Origin: an uncultured Bacteroidia bacterium
GTDB taxonomy: Bacteria; Bacteroidota; Bacteroidia; Bacteroidales; UBA932
Assembly: GCA_902785065.1 (NCBI GenBank)
Contig: CACZXH010000007.1
Span: 124,001 to 188,000, forward strand
Length of the DNA: 64,000 nucleotides
Direction of reading: 5' to 3'
Positions 15,746 through 25,935 of this stretch are shown here, one piece after another. The position numbers and the translations under genes are program-made. Position 1 is the stretch's first letter. Each line of letters begins with the position of its first letter. Below the pieces are notes generated by a model, which did no database searches, had not been told where the DNA came from, and worked only from the letters and a program-made list of their open reading frames with translations.

Positions 15746-18700
15746 GACCCTCCGCATACGATTCTGGACGGGAGTGGCGGTCCTTTCCGTCGCCCTGGCG
15801 CTGCTGGCGGCCTCCCTGCTGGCGAACCAGTCGCACCCGGACACGGAATCCACGGCGCGCGACCTCGGCCGCCGGGTGGAGAAGCGGCTCGCCCTGCTGG
15901 ACGGCTATGCGGCGCAGGCACTGTCGGCCGATACGGAAGCCTGGCTCCGCCTGGAGGACTTGCCGGAGGACATGGTCGTGTACCGGTACCGGGAGGATAC
16001 CCTCCAGTCCTGGGCCCATCAGTTCCCGCTCCGCAATGACGACATCCGTTCCCGGACCCTCTTCCAACGGTTGGGAGATGGCCGGAGCAACGCGGCTTCA
16101 CCGCTTTCCGCGCTTTCATCGGCCTTGACTTATGTCAATTACGGCCCGAAGTGGTTCCTGGCCCGGTCGGTGGAGGAAGGAAACATGACCGTGATCGTGG
16201 GCCTGGAGGTGATCAATGAGCTGAAATCCAGCCCTTTCAACGGGGTGAACCCGCGGTTCCGCCTGAGCGACCGCTATTCGATCCAGCCGCTTACGGGCAG
16301 CGTCGGTGTCCCCGTGGTGGCGAACGGGCAGCCCGTGTTCAAGATTGCGGCGGAGACCGTGTCTGAACCGGAGCGGCTGAATGTCTTCCTGTTCTGGCTG
16401 TCCATCGTCCTGTTCCTCTTTGGGACGATCGTCCTCCTGCGTGTGAAACCGTCGGTGCCCGCGGCCCTTGCGGCCGGTCTCGTCCAGATAGCTTTCATCG
16501 GCGGCGTCTATCTGTACGGCCGGCAGCTCGGCCAGGCCTCGCAGCTGTTCTCCCCGCTGCTGTATGCCGACGGCCCCTTCTTCTATTCCCTCGGCGCGGT
16601 GGTGCTTGTGAACCTGCTCATCACCGCCCTCGTCCTTTCGCTGTACACCATCCGGTGGACGCTGTTGCGCCGGTTCCGCCGGAAGGATTCCCGCCTGCGG
16701 GACATCCTGGCGGTCCTGGCGGCCGTGGCCGTGGTCGCCGCCATCTGCCTGTACATCCATGTGGCCTTCAAGAGCATCGTGTTCAATTCCGGCATCTGCC
16801 TGGAACTCTACAAGGTCAACCTGATCGACGGCTATACCGCCGTCGTATACCTGTCCTTCCTGGCCCTGGCCCTCACGATTCCGCTGCTGGTGCAGCTGCT
16901 TTCCCCGCTCCTGCGGCGACTGACGGGATTCCGGTACGACATGTTTTCGCGCACAGGCCGGCTGGTGTTCGCCGTCGTGGCCGGCGCGTATTTCGCGGTC
17001 GCGTCCTCCCTGTTCGGTTTCCAGAAGGAAAAGAACCGGGTGGAGGTGTGGGCGAACCGCCTTGCGATGGACCGGGACATCAGCCTGGAACTGCAGCTGC
17101 GGGCTGCCGAAAACGCCATTTCCGAGGACTCCGTCATCGGCGCGCTCTCCCTCCTGGACAACAGTCACGAGATGATCCGGGGGCGCCTGGTCAATACCTA
17201 CCTGACCCGGATTTCCCAGGATTACGACATTTCCGTGGTGCTTCCCACGCCTTCGCTTGCGACGGACGTCCTGTTCAACGAACGGATCCGGAGCGGGGTG
17301 CGGCTTGCGGACAACTCGCATTTCTTCTACAGCACCGGCACCAACGGCCGGGCGCAGTACTCCGGCGTGTTCCCCTATTTCAACCCCGAATACGGCTCCT
17401 CTTCGGTCCTCGTGCTGGTGGAATCCAAGTCCAACCGGGAGGACCGGGGCTACCTGAGTCTCCTGGGCCTGTCCGAGCCTGGCCGGGTCTCCATGCCGCC
17501 GTACTATTCCTACGCCCGTTACGTGGATGACCATCTGGTGTTGTATAAGGGGGATTTTCCGTATGCCACCGTGGTTTCCGACCGGTTCCGCCAGGTAGTC
17601 GGGACGAACGTGGAAGGAAGCGTCGTCCTGGACGGATATATGCATTTCGTCCAGCCGGTCTCGGAGAATGAACTGGTGGTGGTCTCCCGTGAGAAGACGG
17701 AAATCCTCAATTATTTCGTGGAAGCCGTCCTGTTCGGGATTGTCGCCTATCTGCTGCTCACCCTGCTGGGCTTCCGCCTGCGCCGCAACCGCCCCGGCGA
17801 ACGGAATTACTACCGCACGCGTATCAATGTGGTGCTGTATATGTCCCTGATCCTCACCCTCGTGGCGATGGCGGCGTTCAGCGTGTACTTCGTCTACCGG
17901 CGCAACAATGCGGACCTCCAGAGCATCATGACCTCCCGCATCACCACGCTGCAGTCCATGCTGCAGGGCGGCCTGCGCGGGGCGGCGACCGAGGACGACC
18001 TCCGCTCGCAGGCGGCGAAGAACGCCGTGGAGGTCGCCGGCAACGACCTCAAGTGCGACATCACCCTGTTCACGCCGGACGGCCGCATGGTCCTGTCCAC
18101 CACCCCGGAAATCTATGACCGGATGGTGGCTGGCTGCCGGATCGCGGAGGAGGCGTACTACAGCATCGTCCTCCAGCACCGGCGGTTCAGTATCGAAACG
18201 GAACGGTGGGGCAACCGCCGTTTCTACGCCCTCTACGCGCCCGTGCTCAACGCGAACGGAGACATGGTCGCCATCGCCTCCACCCCGTATACCGACCAGA
18301 GCTACGACTTCGAGAACGAGGCCCTCGTGCACATCGCGTCCATCATCACCGTGTTCCTCCTGCTGCTGATGATCGCCCGCGTGGTCACGGTGGCGGTCAT
18401 CGGCCGGATGTTCCGTCCGCTCAGCGAGATGGGCCGCAAGATGAAGGTCTCCGACGTGGATCACCTCGAATACATTATCTACGACCAGGAGGACGAGCTG
18501 ACCTCCCTCGTCCGGGCCTACAACCTGATGGTCCACGACCTGTCGGATTCCACCCGGCAGCTGGCCCAGGCCGAGCGCGACAAGGCGTGGAGCGAAATGG
18601 CCCGCCAGGTGGCCCACGAAATCAAGAATCCGCTCACCCCGATCAAGCTCCAGCTCCAGATGCTCATCCGCATGAAGCAGGCCGGCCGTCCGGGCTGGGA

Positions 18701-19253
18701 AGACAAGTTCGAGGAGGTCTCTGCCACCGTCCTGGAGCACATAGACATCCTCGCGGACACCGCCAACGAGTTCTCCACCTTCGCCAAACTCTATTCCGAA
18801 GAGCCGGTCCGGATCGACCTGGACGCCCTCATCCGGGAGGAAGTGTCCATGTTCTCCGCCCGGGACGACATTTCCTTCCAGTACTACGGACTGGAGGGCG
18901 TCGAGGTGTCGGGCCCGAAGCCGCAGCTCACCCGCGTGCTGGTGAACCTGGTGACGAACGCCATCCAGGCCCTGGAAGGCCGGGAAGACGGACGGATCGT
19001 GGTCTCCCTCCGGAACTCCGTAAAGGAAGGCTTCTACGACATCGTGGTCGAGGACAACGGCCCCGGTGTGAAGGAGGAGAACCGCGCGAAGCTGTTCACT
19101 CCGGACTTCACCACCAAGTCGCACGGAACGGGCCTTGGGCTGGCCATCTGCCGCAACATCATCGAACGCTGCGGCGGTGAGATCGGCTACTCGAAATCTT
19201 TCACGCTCGGGGGCGCTTGTTTCACGGTCCGCTATCCCAAATTATTGAAATAA
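15738..19253 (+). CDS. NtrY-like sensor histidine kinase
   Basis: A 1171-residue membrane kinase. The N-terminal half has a membrane helix (about residues 8-28), an extracytoplasmic part, a run of hydrophobic segments (about 215-420), a second extracytoplasmic domain and further helices near 660-720 and 865-890. A HAMP domain (about 885-940) precedes the HisKA box VAHEIKNPLTPIKLQ. The ATPase has N-box NLVTNAIQAL, G1 DNGPGV and G2 GTGLGLA, all intact. HEIKNPLTPIKL is typical of NtrY/AtoS-type kinases that act on sigma-54 activators, so the likely target is the response regulator at 12897. The sensed signal is unknown. Confidence 0.88.
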   Translation: MSKTLRIRFWTGVAVLSVALALLAASLLANQSHPDTESTARDLGRRVEKRLALLDGYAAQALSADTEAWLRLEDLPEDMVVYRYREDTLQSWAHQFPLRNDDIRSRTLFQRLGDGRSNAASPLSALSSALTYVNYGPKWFLARSVEEGNMTVIVGLEVINELKSSPFNGVNPRFRLSDRYSIQPLTGSVGVPVVANGQPVFKIAAETVSEPERLNVFLFWLSIVLFLFGTIVLLRVKPSVPAALAAGLVQIAFIGGVYLYGRQLGQASQLFSPLLYADGPFFYSLGAVVLVNLLITALVLSLYTIRWTLLRRFRRKDSRLRDILAVLAAVAVVAAICLYIHVAFKSIVFNSGICLELYKVNLIDGYTAVVYLSFLALALTIPLLVQLLSPLLRRLTGFRYDMFSRTGRLVFAVVAGAYFAVASSLFGFQKEKNRVEVWANRLAMDRDISLELQLRAAENAISEDSVIGALSLLDNSHEMIRGRLVNTYLTRISQDYDISVVLPTPSLATDVLFNERIRSGVRLADNSHFFYSTGTNGRAQYSGVFPYFNPEYGSSSVLVLVESKSNREDRGYLSLLGLSEPGRVSMPPYYSYARYVDDHLVLYKGDFPYATVVSDRFRQVVGTNVEGSVVLDGYMHFVQPVSENELVVVSREKTEILNYFVEAVLFGIVAYLLLTLLGFRLRRNRPGERNYYRTRINVVLYMSLILTLVAMAAFSVYFVYRRNNADLQSIMTSRITTLQSMLQGGLRGAATEDDLRSQAAKNAVEVAGNDLKCDITLFTPDGRMVLSTTPEIYDRMVAGCRIAEEAYYSIVLQHRRFSIETERWGNRRFYALYAPVLNANGDMVAIASTPYTDQSYDFENEALVHIASIITVFLLLLMIARVVTVAVIGRMFRPLSEMGRKMKVSDVDHLEYIIYDQEDELTSLVRAYNLMVHDLSDSTRQLAQAERDKAWSEMARQVAHEIKNPLTPIKLQLQMLIRMKQAGRPGWEDKFEEVSATVLEHIDILADTANEFSTFAKLYSEEPVRIDLDALIREEVSMFSARDDISFQYYGLEGVEVSGPKPQLTRVLVNLVTNAIQALEGREDGRIVVSLRNSVKEGFYDIVVEDNGPGVKEENRAKLFTPDFTTKSHGTGLGLAICRNIIERCGGEIGYSKSFTLGGACFTVRYPKLLK

Positions 19254-19257
19254 TTTG

Positions 19258-19265
19258 TACCTTTG
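19258..19265 (+). promoter_or_regulatory. -7 box for engB-prs
   Basis: TACCTTTG, 21 nt before the engB ATG, overlapping the end of the kinase gene region. Confidence 0.55.
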
Positions 19266-19286
19266 TGCCGGAAAACGAGAGTGACC

Positions 19287-19883
19287 ATGAAGATCAAGAC
19301 CGCCATATTTTCCGGCAGCAGCACGAAGGTGGAGCAGAAACCCGCGCGGAAGCTGCCCGAATTCGCTTTCATCGGTCGCTCCAACGTGGGCAAATCCTCG
19401 CTTATCAACGCCCTGACCGGGAACTCCAAGCTGGCGAAAACCTCCCAGACCCCGGGCAAGACGCAGCTCGTGAACCATTTCCTCATCAACGACAACTGGT
19501 ATCTCGTGGACCTGCCCGGCTACGGGTACGCCCGGCTGCCGGACAAGGAGCGCGCGAAACTCCGCCATATCATCTGGGACTACATCAACCGGAGCGAAGA
19601 GCTGGTGATGCTCTTCGTCCTGCTGGATTCCCGGCACGACATGCAGGAGGTGGACCTCCGCTTCATTGCGGAGCTGGGGGAGAAGGGGATTCCCTTCGGC
19701 CTCATCTTCACCAAGGCGGACAAGCAGGGCACGAACGTCACGGCCGCGCAGGTGGAGAAGAATAAGGCCCGCCTGCTGGAAGAGTGGGAGGACCTGCCTC
19801 CGGTTTTCATCAGTTCCGCCGTGAGCGGACAGGGCAAGGAAGAGATAGTCAACTATATCGGAACCGTACTCCAAAACTTATGA
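19287..19883 (+). CDS. engB: ribosome biogenesis GTP-binding protein EngB/YsxC
   Basis: Essential GTPase for large-subunit assembly. The 198-residue protein has G1 GRSNVGKS (about residues 33-40), G2 TPGKTQ, G3 DLPGYG and G4 TKAD. An earlier in-frame ATG eight codons upstream would lie on the promoter region, so MKIKTAIF was taken. The stop overlaps the prs start (ATGA), giving a coupled pair. Confidence 0.94.
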   Translation: MKIKTAIFSGSSTKVEQKPARKLPEFAFIGRSNVGKSSLINALTGNSKLAKTSQTPGKTQLVNHFLINDNWYLVDLPGYGYARLPDKERAKLRHIIWDYINRSEELVMLFVLLDSRHDMQEVDLRFIAELGEKGIPFGLIFTKADKQGTNVTAAQVEKNKARLLEEWEDLPPVFISSAVSGQGKEEIVNYIGTVLQNL

Positions 19884-20860
19884 TAAACGATGTCCATAAG
19901 CACAGGATGGCCATCTTCACCTGTGAAGCCACTCGGTATTTCTCCGAAAAAGTGGTCGCGGCCATGAACCGGCTCAAGGGGCCGGAAGATCCGGAAGTGG
20001 TGCTCGGCCCGCTCGAGGTCACCCATTTCAGCGATGGCGAGTTCGTGCCTGTGCGGGGCGCCACCTGCTTCATCATCCAGTCCACCTTCCCGCCCACCGA
20101 CAACCTCATGGAACTCCTCCTGTCAATGGATGCGGCGAAGCGCGCCTCCGCGAACAAGGTGATCGCCGTGATCCCGTACTTCGGCTGGGCCCGCCAGGAC
20201 CGCAAGGACAAGCCCCGCGTGTCCATCGGCGCCAAGCTGGTCGCGAACATGATCAAGGCCGCCGGTGCCGACGCCCTCATGACCTGCGACCTCCACGCGG
20301 ACCAGATCCAGGGTTTCTTCGACCTCCCGGTGAACCATCTCTATGCGAGTTATGACTTCCTGGGCATCCTCCGGAAGATGCAGAAGGCCGATCCGGAGCG
20401 CTTCACCATCGCCGCGCCCGACATGGGCGGCGCGAAGCGGGCCAACGCCTACGCCAAGAACCTCCACTGCCCGGTGGTGATCTGCCACAAGACCCGTGCG
20501 CGTGCCAATGTGGTGGAGCGCATCGTCCCCATCGGCGAAGTCGAGGGTCGCGACATCGTGATCATCGACGACATCATCGACACGGCCGGCACCCTGACCG
20601 CCGCTGCGAACGAGCTGGTGAAGCGGGGCGCCCGCAGCGTCCGCGCCTTCGCCACGCACGCCGTCCTGTCCGGTCCCGCCTACGAGCGGATCGACGCGTC
20701 GGCCCTGTCCGAGGTGTACGTGACCGACACCATTCCGCTGAATCCCGATAAGCGGGCTCTCCAGGGCAAGATCCGCGTGGTCTCCCTGGCCGAGACCTTC
20801 GCCCGGATGATCCTGCGCGTGTACAACTACGAACCCATTTCCTCTGAATTCCCGCTCTAA
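19880..20860 (+). CDS. prs: ribose-phosphate pyrophosphokinase
   Basis: Makes PRPP from ribose 5-phosphate and ATP. The 326-residue protein carries the PRPP signature as DIVIIDDIIDTAGTL (about residues 228-242), the catalytic KTRARANVVE flexible loop and the N-terminal DGE motif in FSDGEFVP. The ATG overlapping the engB stop was chosen; another ATG nine codons on (MAIFTCEATRYF) matches the usual family start equally well and would give 317 residues. Confidence 0.94.
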   Translation: MINDVHKHRMAIFTCEATRYFSEKVVAAMNRLKGPEDPEVVLGPLEVTHFSDGEFVPVRGATCFIIQSTFPPTDNLMELLLSMDAAKRASANKVIAVIPYFGWARQDRKDKPRVSIGAKLVANMIKAAGADALMTCDLHADQIQGFFDLPVNHLYASYDFLGILRKMQKADPERFTIAAPDMGGAKRANAYAKNLHCPVVICHKTRARANVVERIVPIGEVEGRDIVIIDDIIDTAGTLTAAANELVKRGARSVRAFATHAVLSGPAYERIDASALSEVYVTDTIPLNPDKRALQGKIRVVSLAETFARMILRVYNYEPISSEFPL

Positions 20861-20863
20861 AGG

Positions 20864-21112
20864 ATGAAAGTCTTCCTCGCCGCCCTCGTTTTCGTGGGTC
20901 TCGCCGTACTCCTGCTCGGGGTGAATATCTTCTTTTTCCACCGTCCTTTCCCGGACGGGGAGATATCCACCAACCCGGAGATGCGGAAGCGGGGGATCAA
21001 GTGCGCGAAGGAGGAAGAACTGGAAATGCTCGCGGCGCGGAAGGGGAGGACCGTCTGCGACGGAAACTACTCGGATGCCTGCGCCTCTTGCGGTCTGTAC
21101 CGGAAAGAATAG
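20864..21112 (+). CDS. small membrane-anchored four-cysteine protein
   Basis: An 82-residue protein with one N-terminal membrane helix (about residues 2-26) and a soluble tail containing four cysteines (GIKCAK, RTVCDGN, DACASCG). The pattern resembles small membrane-anchored Cys-rich proteins such as NqrM, but identity with that family is not established here. It starts 3 bases after prs and ends one base before the PHP-domain gene. Confidence 0.68.
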   Translation: MKVFLAALVFVGLAVLLLGVNIFFFHRPFPDGEISTNPEMRKRGIKCAKEEELEMLAARKGRTVCDGNYSDACASCGLYRKE

Positions 21113-21113
21113 C

Positions 21114-22349
21114 ATGCAAGGAAACCGCACATACAAAGGTCATGTCTTGAGCAGGATGGGTCGCATCCTGCTCAAGATTGTCTATTCCGTCCTGGTTTTG
21201 CTCTTCCTGGCGGTCCTCGTCACCTCCGTCAGCCCCATTTATGACTTCCGTGAACCGCAGCCGTTCAGCGGCCCGGATATCTTCAATCCGTACCGGAACC
21301 TGGATACGGCTTACTGTTGGAAACGGGCGAATTTCCATACCCATACCCGTGTCAAGGGCCCCTTCCCGCCGAATGAGTGTGAGGAATGGCCGGACGAAAC
21401 CTTCGCCGAGTACGAACGCTTCGGGTACGACATCGTCACCTTTTCCAACCACAACGAGATCACGGCCCATCCCTTCGATTCCACCCTCCAGGTCAATGTG
21501 TACGAGCAGGGTTACAGCCCCTTCAAGTTCCACAAACTGGTGTTCGGCAGCGACCGGGTGGTCCATTACGACCCGCTCCTCCCGCTGCTGGCCTCCCAGA
21601 AGCAGTTCGAGCTGGACCGGCTCGCAAAGCATTCGGACTTCATCCAGATCAACCATCCCTACCGGACCGTGGGCATGTCCCGCCGCCACATGGAGGCGCT
21701 GTCGGGGTATGAGATCATGGAACTGGACACCGGGATCAGCACGGAGAACGAGTACTGGGACTGGGCGCTGAGCGCCGGCCACTACAGCTTCTGCCTGGCG
21801 AACGACGACTTCCATCATATTGACAGTTCCGTGAATATCGCCGTACGTTGTAATTTCCTGTGCACGCCCTCCGGCCGTTACGAGGACCTGAAGAAGACCC
21901 TCCTCGGCGGCGGTTTCTACGCCATGCGGGTGCCGGACTACGGCCACGGCGACTGGGATGTCAAGTATGCGAAGAACCGGGACCTTCCCTTCGTGAAAGC
22001 CATCGGTTTGCGCGGGGATACCGTCCATATGACCCTGTCCGAACCGGCGGACAGCATCCGCGTCACCGGGCAGGACCACCGGACGCTCGCGCTCGTGGAG
22101 CGGTGCGACAGCATCGCCTACCGGATGCGGCCGGAGGATACTTATGCCCGCTTGACGGCCTTTTTCCCAGGGGGTGAGGTCATCTATTCCAACCCCTTCG
22201 CCCGGTATGATCCGGCCCTCGCGGCCAGTCCCTTCGACGATACGCCCCAGCGGATGAGCGTCGTCTGGACCATCCTGTACAACCTGCTGCTGCTCGTCCT
22301 CTTCGGAGAGACGGTGCGGCTATGGCTCAAATACCTGCTTAAACGATGA
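21114..22349 (+). CDS. membrane-anchored PHP-domain phosphoesterase
   Basis: A 411-residue protein: an N-terminal membrane helix (about residues 17-37), a PHP domain with metal motifs NFHTHTR and TFSNHNE, then NHPYRT and DDFHH later in the domain, and a hydrophobic C-terminal helix (about 385-405). PHP enzymes use metal clusters to hydrolyse phosphoesters. Here the domain appears to face the periplasm between two membrane anchors. It overlaps the start of the EptA-like gene by 4 bases, so the two probably act together at the envelope; the substrate is unknown. Confidence 0.8.
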   Translation: MQGNRTYKGHVLSRMGRILLKIVYSVLVLLFLAVLVTSVSPIYDFREPQPFSGPDIFNPYRNLDTAYCWKRANFHTHTRVKGPFPPNECEEWPDETFAEYERFGYDIVTFSNHNEITAHPFDSTLQVNVYEQGYSPFKFHKLVFGSDRVVHYDPLLPLLASQKQFELDRLAKHSDFIQINHPYRTVGMSRRHMEALSGYEIMELDTGISTENEYWDWALSAGHYSFCLANDDFHHIDSSVNIAVRCNFLCTPSGRYEDLKKTLLGGGFYAMRVPDYGHGDWDVKYAKNRDLPFVKAIGLRGDTVHMTLSEPADSIRVTGQDHRTLALVERCDSIAYRMRPEDTYARLTAFFPGGEVIYSNPFARYDPALAASPFDDTPQRMSVVWTILYNLLLLVLFGETVRLWLKYLLKR

Positions 22350-23866
22350 GCAAGCCCGGTAAGAAAGTTTCCCTGGCGGTCTGGAGCCTCGTGCTCGCCG
22401 TATTCACGCTCGTGGCATTCCACGTGCCGTTTTTCCGGCACCTGTTCGCGAACGTGGAAGCCGGCACGAACGGCGTCATTATCGCCGTGACGGCGGCCTT
22501 GCTGCTTCTCGTGCTGGACTTCCTGCTGTACTACGTGCTGGTATGGCTGCTCCGCTTCGTGGGCAAGTGCATCGTCGCGTTCACCCTGTTCGGTGACGCC
22601 GTGATGCTCTATTTCGTGAACAATTACGACGTGCTCGTCACGGACGAGATGATGGGGAACGTGTTCCGCACGCAGTATTCCGAGGCGTCGGGTTTCTTCT
22701 CCTTCTCGTTCATCCTGTACATCCTCCTGCTGTGCGTCGTGCCTTGCATCTACGTTTTCAGGCGGAAGGTGGAATACGGCTCCTGGAAACGGCTCCTGGG
22801 CTGGCTCGGCGGCTGCGTCGCGGCCCTTCTCGTGCTCGTGTTCGGAAACATGAAGAACTGGCCCTGGATCGACCGCAACTCCACGGAACTCGGCAGCCTC
22901 CTGATGCCGTGGTCCTACATTGTCAATTCCTTCCGCTACCAGGCTGCGGAAAAGCGGAAGAGCGTGCAGGAGATCCCCCTGCCGGATGCGACGCTCACGG
23001 ATGACAGTCCGGCCGTATGCATCCTCATCATCGGCGAGTCCGCCCGGCGGGACCATTTCTCCCTGTACGGCTATCCCAAGGAGACGAATCCGTACACGGT
23101 GAAAGACAGCGTCAAGGCCTATGTGGCCGATGCGTCGGCCACCTATACCGCCGCTGGCGTGAAGGCTATCCTCGAATACAAGGATGCGGACGAGCTGTAC
23201 GAGATCCTCCCGAACTACCTGTACCGGACCGGGATCGACGTGTTCTGGCGCACCAGCAACTGGGGCGAGCCCCCGGTGCATGTGCGTTCCTACGAGACCA
23301 TCGGTGATCTCCGCAAGCGGCTCCCCGAAACGAGCGGCAAGTACGACGGCGACCTCCTCGTGGGCCTGAAGGACGAGATCCTCGCGGGCGGCAAGGACCA
23401 GGTGTTCGGCGTGCTCCACACCTATACGAACCACGGGCCGTCCTACAATACGAACTATCCGCCGGAGTTCGAGGTCTTCACTCCCGTGAGCAGCACGGTG
23501 GAAATGTCCAAGGTGAGCCCGGAGGAACTGTTCAACGCCTACGACAACAGCATCGTCTATACCGACTGGATCGTCCATTCGGTCATCGACATCGTCCGGG
23601 AAACCGGCCGCCGGGGCTGCGTGCTGTTCGTGTCGGACCATGGCGAATCCCTCGGTGAGAACAATCTGTACATGCATGGAGTCCCTTACTCGATGGCCCC
23701 CCGCGAGCAGCTGGAAATCCCCTTCGTCGTCTGGACCTCGGACCCCTCCCTCCGCCTGAAGGACCTCGATAAAGTGACGCAACATCATGTTTTCCATACG
23801 GTTTTGAACTTTTTCAAAGTAGACAGCCCCGTTTTTGACGAGAATTTCAGTATATTTGAAGATTAA
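22346..23866 (+). CDS. EptA-like phosphoethanolamine transferase
   Basis: A 506-residue member of the YhjW/EptA/MCR alkaline-phosphatase-fold family that moves phosphoethanolamine onto lipid A or other envelope sugars. Four to five membrane helices fill about residues 1-170. The periplasmic sulfatase-type domain has [15 protein letters not shown], a Thr/Ser nucleophile region near ATYTAAG, TNHGPSY and [10 protein letters not shown], with LYMHGVPY near the end. The loop around the nucleophile is shorter and less conserved than in EptA, so the exact acceptor is uncertain. Coupled to the upstream PHP gene by an ATGA overlap. Confidence 0.85.
   Translation: MSKPGKKVSLAVWSLVLAVFTLVAFHVPFFRHLFANVEAGTNGVIIAVTAALLLLVLDFLLYYVLVWLLRFVGKCIVAFTLFGDAVMLYFVNNYDVLVTDEMMGNVFRTQYSEASGFFSFSFILYILLLCVVPCIYVFRRKVEYGSWKRLLGWLGGCVAALLVLVFGNMKNWPWIDRNSTELGSLLMPWSYIVNSFRYQAAEKRKSVQEIPLPDATLTDDSPAVCILIIGESARRDHFSLYGYPKETNPYTVKDSVKAYVADASATYTAAGVKAILEYKDADELYEILPNYLYRTGIDVFWRTSNWGEPPVHVRSYETIGDLRKRLPETSGKYDGDLLVGLKDEILAGGKDQVFGVLHTYTNHGPSYNTNYPPEFEVFTPVSSTVEMSKVSPEELFNAYDNSIVYTDWIVHSVIDIVRETGRRGCVLFVSDHGESLGENNLYMHGVPYSMAPREQLEIPFVVWTSDPSLRLKDLDKVTQHHVFHTVLNFFKVDSPVFDENFSIFED
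23851..23858 (+). promoter_or_regulatory. -7 box for der
   Basis: TATATTTG within the last codons of the EptA-like gene, 25 nt before the der ATG. Confidence 0.5.
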
Positions 23867-23883
23867 GTAAGATTGATGAAGAT

Positions 23884-25191
23884 ATGGCATTAGTAGCGAT
23901 CGTGGGCCGGCCGAATGTCGGCAAATCCACCCTTTTCAACCGGCTCGTAGGCATGCGCCAGGCAATTGTCGACGAGACCGCGGGCGTGACCCGAGACCGC
24001 CATTACGGCAAGTGCGAGTGGTGCGGCACCGAGTTCTCGGTGGTGGACACCGGCGGTTATACGTCCAATTCGGACGATGTCTTCGAGGACGCCATCCGCC
24101 GCCAGGTGGTCATTGCCGTGGAAGAGGCCGACGTGGTCCTGTTCATGTGCGAGGCGCAGACCGGCATCACCGATTATGACGCGGAGATCGCGGACCTCCT
24201 GCGCCGTTCCAAGAAACCCGTCGTCCTGTGCGTGAACAAGGTCGATACGGGCGAGAAGATGTACGATGCGTACGACTTCTACGGCCTGGGCCTCGGCGAG
24301 GTCTGGACCATCTCCGCCGCCAACGGTTCCGGCACCGGCGACCTCCTGGACGAGATCGTCAAGGTGCTTCCGAAGGACGTCCCGGAGGAAGAGGACCATT
24401 CCGATATCCCGCACATTGCGATCGTCGGCCGTCCGAACGTGGGCAAGTCCTCGCTGACGAATGCCTTGCTGGGGGAGGAACGGAACATCGTGACGCCCGT
24501 CGCGGGCACCACGCGGGATTCCATTTCCACCTACTACAACAAGTTCGGCCACGAGTTCATGCTGGTCGACACCGCCGGTATGCGCAAGCGGGCGAAAGTC
24601 ACCGAGGACCTGGAGTTCTACTCCGTTCTCCGGGCGATGCGCACCATCGAGCATTCCGACGTGTGCATCCTCATGATCGATGCCACCCTCGGCATGGAGG
24701 CGCAGGACATGAACATCTTCAACATTATCCAGAAGAACCGCAAGGGCTGTGTCATCGTCGTGAACAAGTGGGACCTCTTCGAGAAGGAGTCCAACACGAT
24801 GCGCGACTACACGGAAGCCCTGAAGGCCCGCCTGGCGCCGTTCAACGACATTCCCATCGTGTTCACCTCGGTCATCAACAAGCAGCGCATCCTGGAGGTG
24901 CTGAACGCCGCCGCCCATGTGGCAGAGAACATGGGCCGCCGTATCCCCACCTCCGAGCTGAATGACGCGATGCTCCCCGAGATCGAGAACTACCCGCCGC
25001 CGGCCTGGAAGGGCAAGTACGTGAAGATCAAGTACGTCACGCAGCTGCCCACGCGGACGCCGCAGTTCGCCTTCTTCTGCAATCTCCCGCAGTGGGTGAA
25101 GGACCCGTACAAGCGCTTCCTGGAGAACAAGCTCCGCCAGCACTTCGACTTCACCGGCTGCCCCATCCAAGTGTATACCCGAGCGAAATAG
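23884..25191 (+). CDS. der: ribosome biogenesis GTPase Der (EngA)
   Basis: Double-GTPase assembly factor for the 50S subunit, 435 residues. Two tandem G domains are visible, with P-loops GRPNVGKST (residue 8 region) and GRPNVGKSS (about residue 181), switch motifs DTGGY and DTAGM, and NKVD and NKWD specificity motifs. The C-terminal KH-like domain follows from about residue 355. Confidence 0.96.
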   Translation: MALVAIVGRPNVGKSTLFNRLVGMRQAIVDETAGVTRDRHYGKCEWCGTEFSVVDTGGYTSNSDDVFEDAIRRQVVIAVEEADVVLFMCEAQTGITDYDAEIADLLRRSKKPVVLCVNKVDTGEKMYDAYDFYGLGLGEVWTISAANGSGTGDLLDEIVKVLPKDVPEEEDHSDIPHIAIVGRPNVGKSSLTNALLGEERNIVTPVAGTTRDSISTYYNKFGHEFMLVDTAGMRKRAKVTEDLEFYSVLRAMRTIEHSDVCILMIDATLGMEAQDMNIFNIIQKNRKGCVIVVNKWDLFEKESNTMRDYTEALKARLAPFNDIPIVFTSVINKQRILEVLNAAAHVAENMGRRIPTSELNDAMLPEIENYPPPAWKGKYVKIKYVTQLPTRTPQFAFFCNLPQWVKDPYKRFLENKLRQHFDFTGCPIQVYTRAK

Positions 25192-25194
25192 ACT

Positions 25195-25932
25195 ATGTTT
25201 GACGTGAAGAAAACCAAGGACGCCTGCGTCCGGTGGATCCGGGACTGGTTCGAGGAGAACGGCCCGGGATGCAACGCCGTCATCGGCATTTCCGGCGGCA
25301 AGGACAGTTCTGTCGTAGCCGGCCTTTGTGTGGAGGCCCTTGGCGTGGACCGTGTGATCGGCGTGACGATGCCCAACGGTGTCCAGCCGGACATCGACGA
25401 CTCCATCCGCCTGATCAACCACCTGGGCATCAAGCGGTATGATGTGAATATCGGCGCGGCGTACGACGCCCTGATGGCCGAAGTGGAGCTGAAACTCGGC
25501 CATGAGGCATCGGCACAGACCCGCATCAACATGGCCCCGCGCCTGCGGATGACGGCCCTGTATGCCGTCTCCCAGTCCAACAACGGCCGCGTGGCCAACA
25601 CCTGCAACCTCTCCGAGGACTGGGTGGGCTACAGCACGCGCTACGGCGACGCCGCGGGCGACTTCTCGCCCCTCGGCGGCCTCACCGTGCAGGAAGTCGT
25701 CGCCATCGGCAAGGAACTCGGCCTGCCTGTGGAGCTGGTGGAGAAAACCCCGTCCGACGGCCTCTGCGGCAAGACGGACGAGGACAACCTCGGGTTCACC
25801 TATGCCGTCCTGGACCGTTACATCCGCACCGGCGTGTGCGAAGACCCTGACACGAAGGCGCTCATCGACCGCAAGCACGTGATGAACCTCTTCAAGCTCA
25901 AGCCCATTCCGCATTTCGACCCGGAACTGTAG
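25195..25932 (+). CDS. nadE: NH3-dependent NAD(+) synthetase
   Basis: Final step of NAD synthesis, amidation of deamido-NAD with free ammonia. At 245 residues it has only the synthetase domain; the glutaminase domain of the long form is absent. The ATP-binding P-loop is SGGKDSS (about residues 34-40). TCNLSEDWVGYSTRYGD and KTPSDGLCGKTDE are typical family motifs. It starts 3 bases after der and ends at the xseA start. Confidence 0.95.
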   Translation: MFDVKKTKDACVRWIRDWFEENGPGCNAVIGISGGKDSSVVAGLCVEALGVDRVIGVTMPNGVQPDIDDSIRLINHLGIKRYDVNIGAAYDALMAEVELKLGHEASAQTRINMAPRLRMTALYAVSQSNNGRVANTCNLSEDWVGYSTRYGDAAGDFSPLGGLTVQEVVAIGKELGLPVELVEKTPSDGLCGKTDEDNLGFTYAVLDRYIRTGVCEDPDTKALIDRKHVMNLFKLKPIPHFDPEL

Positions 25933-25935
25933 GTG

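Noticed and set aside
16081-16120. Possible further dispersed repeat inside the kinase gene
   Set aside because: It lacks the GTCATT and AATCTC ends shared by the other copies.
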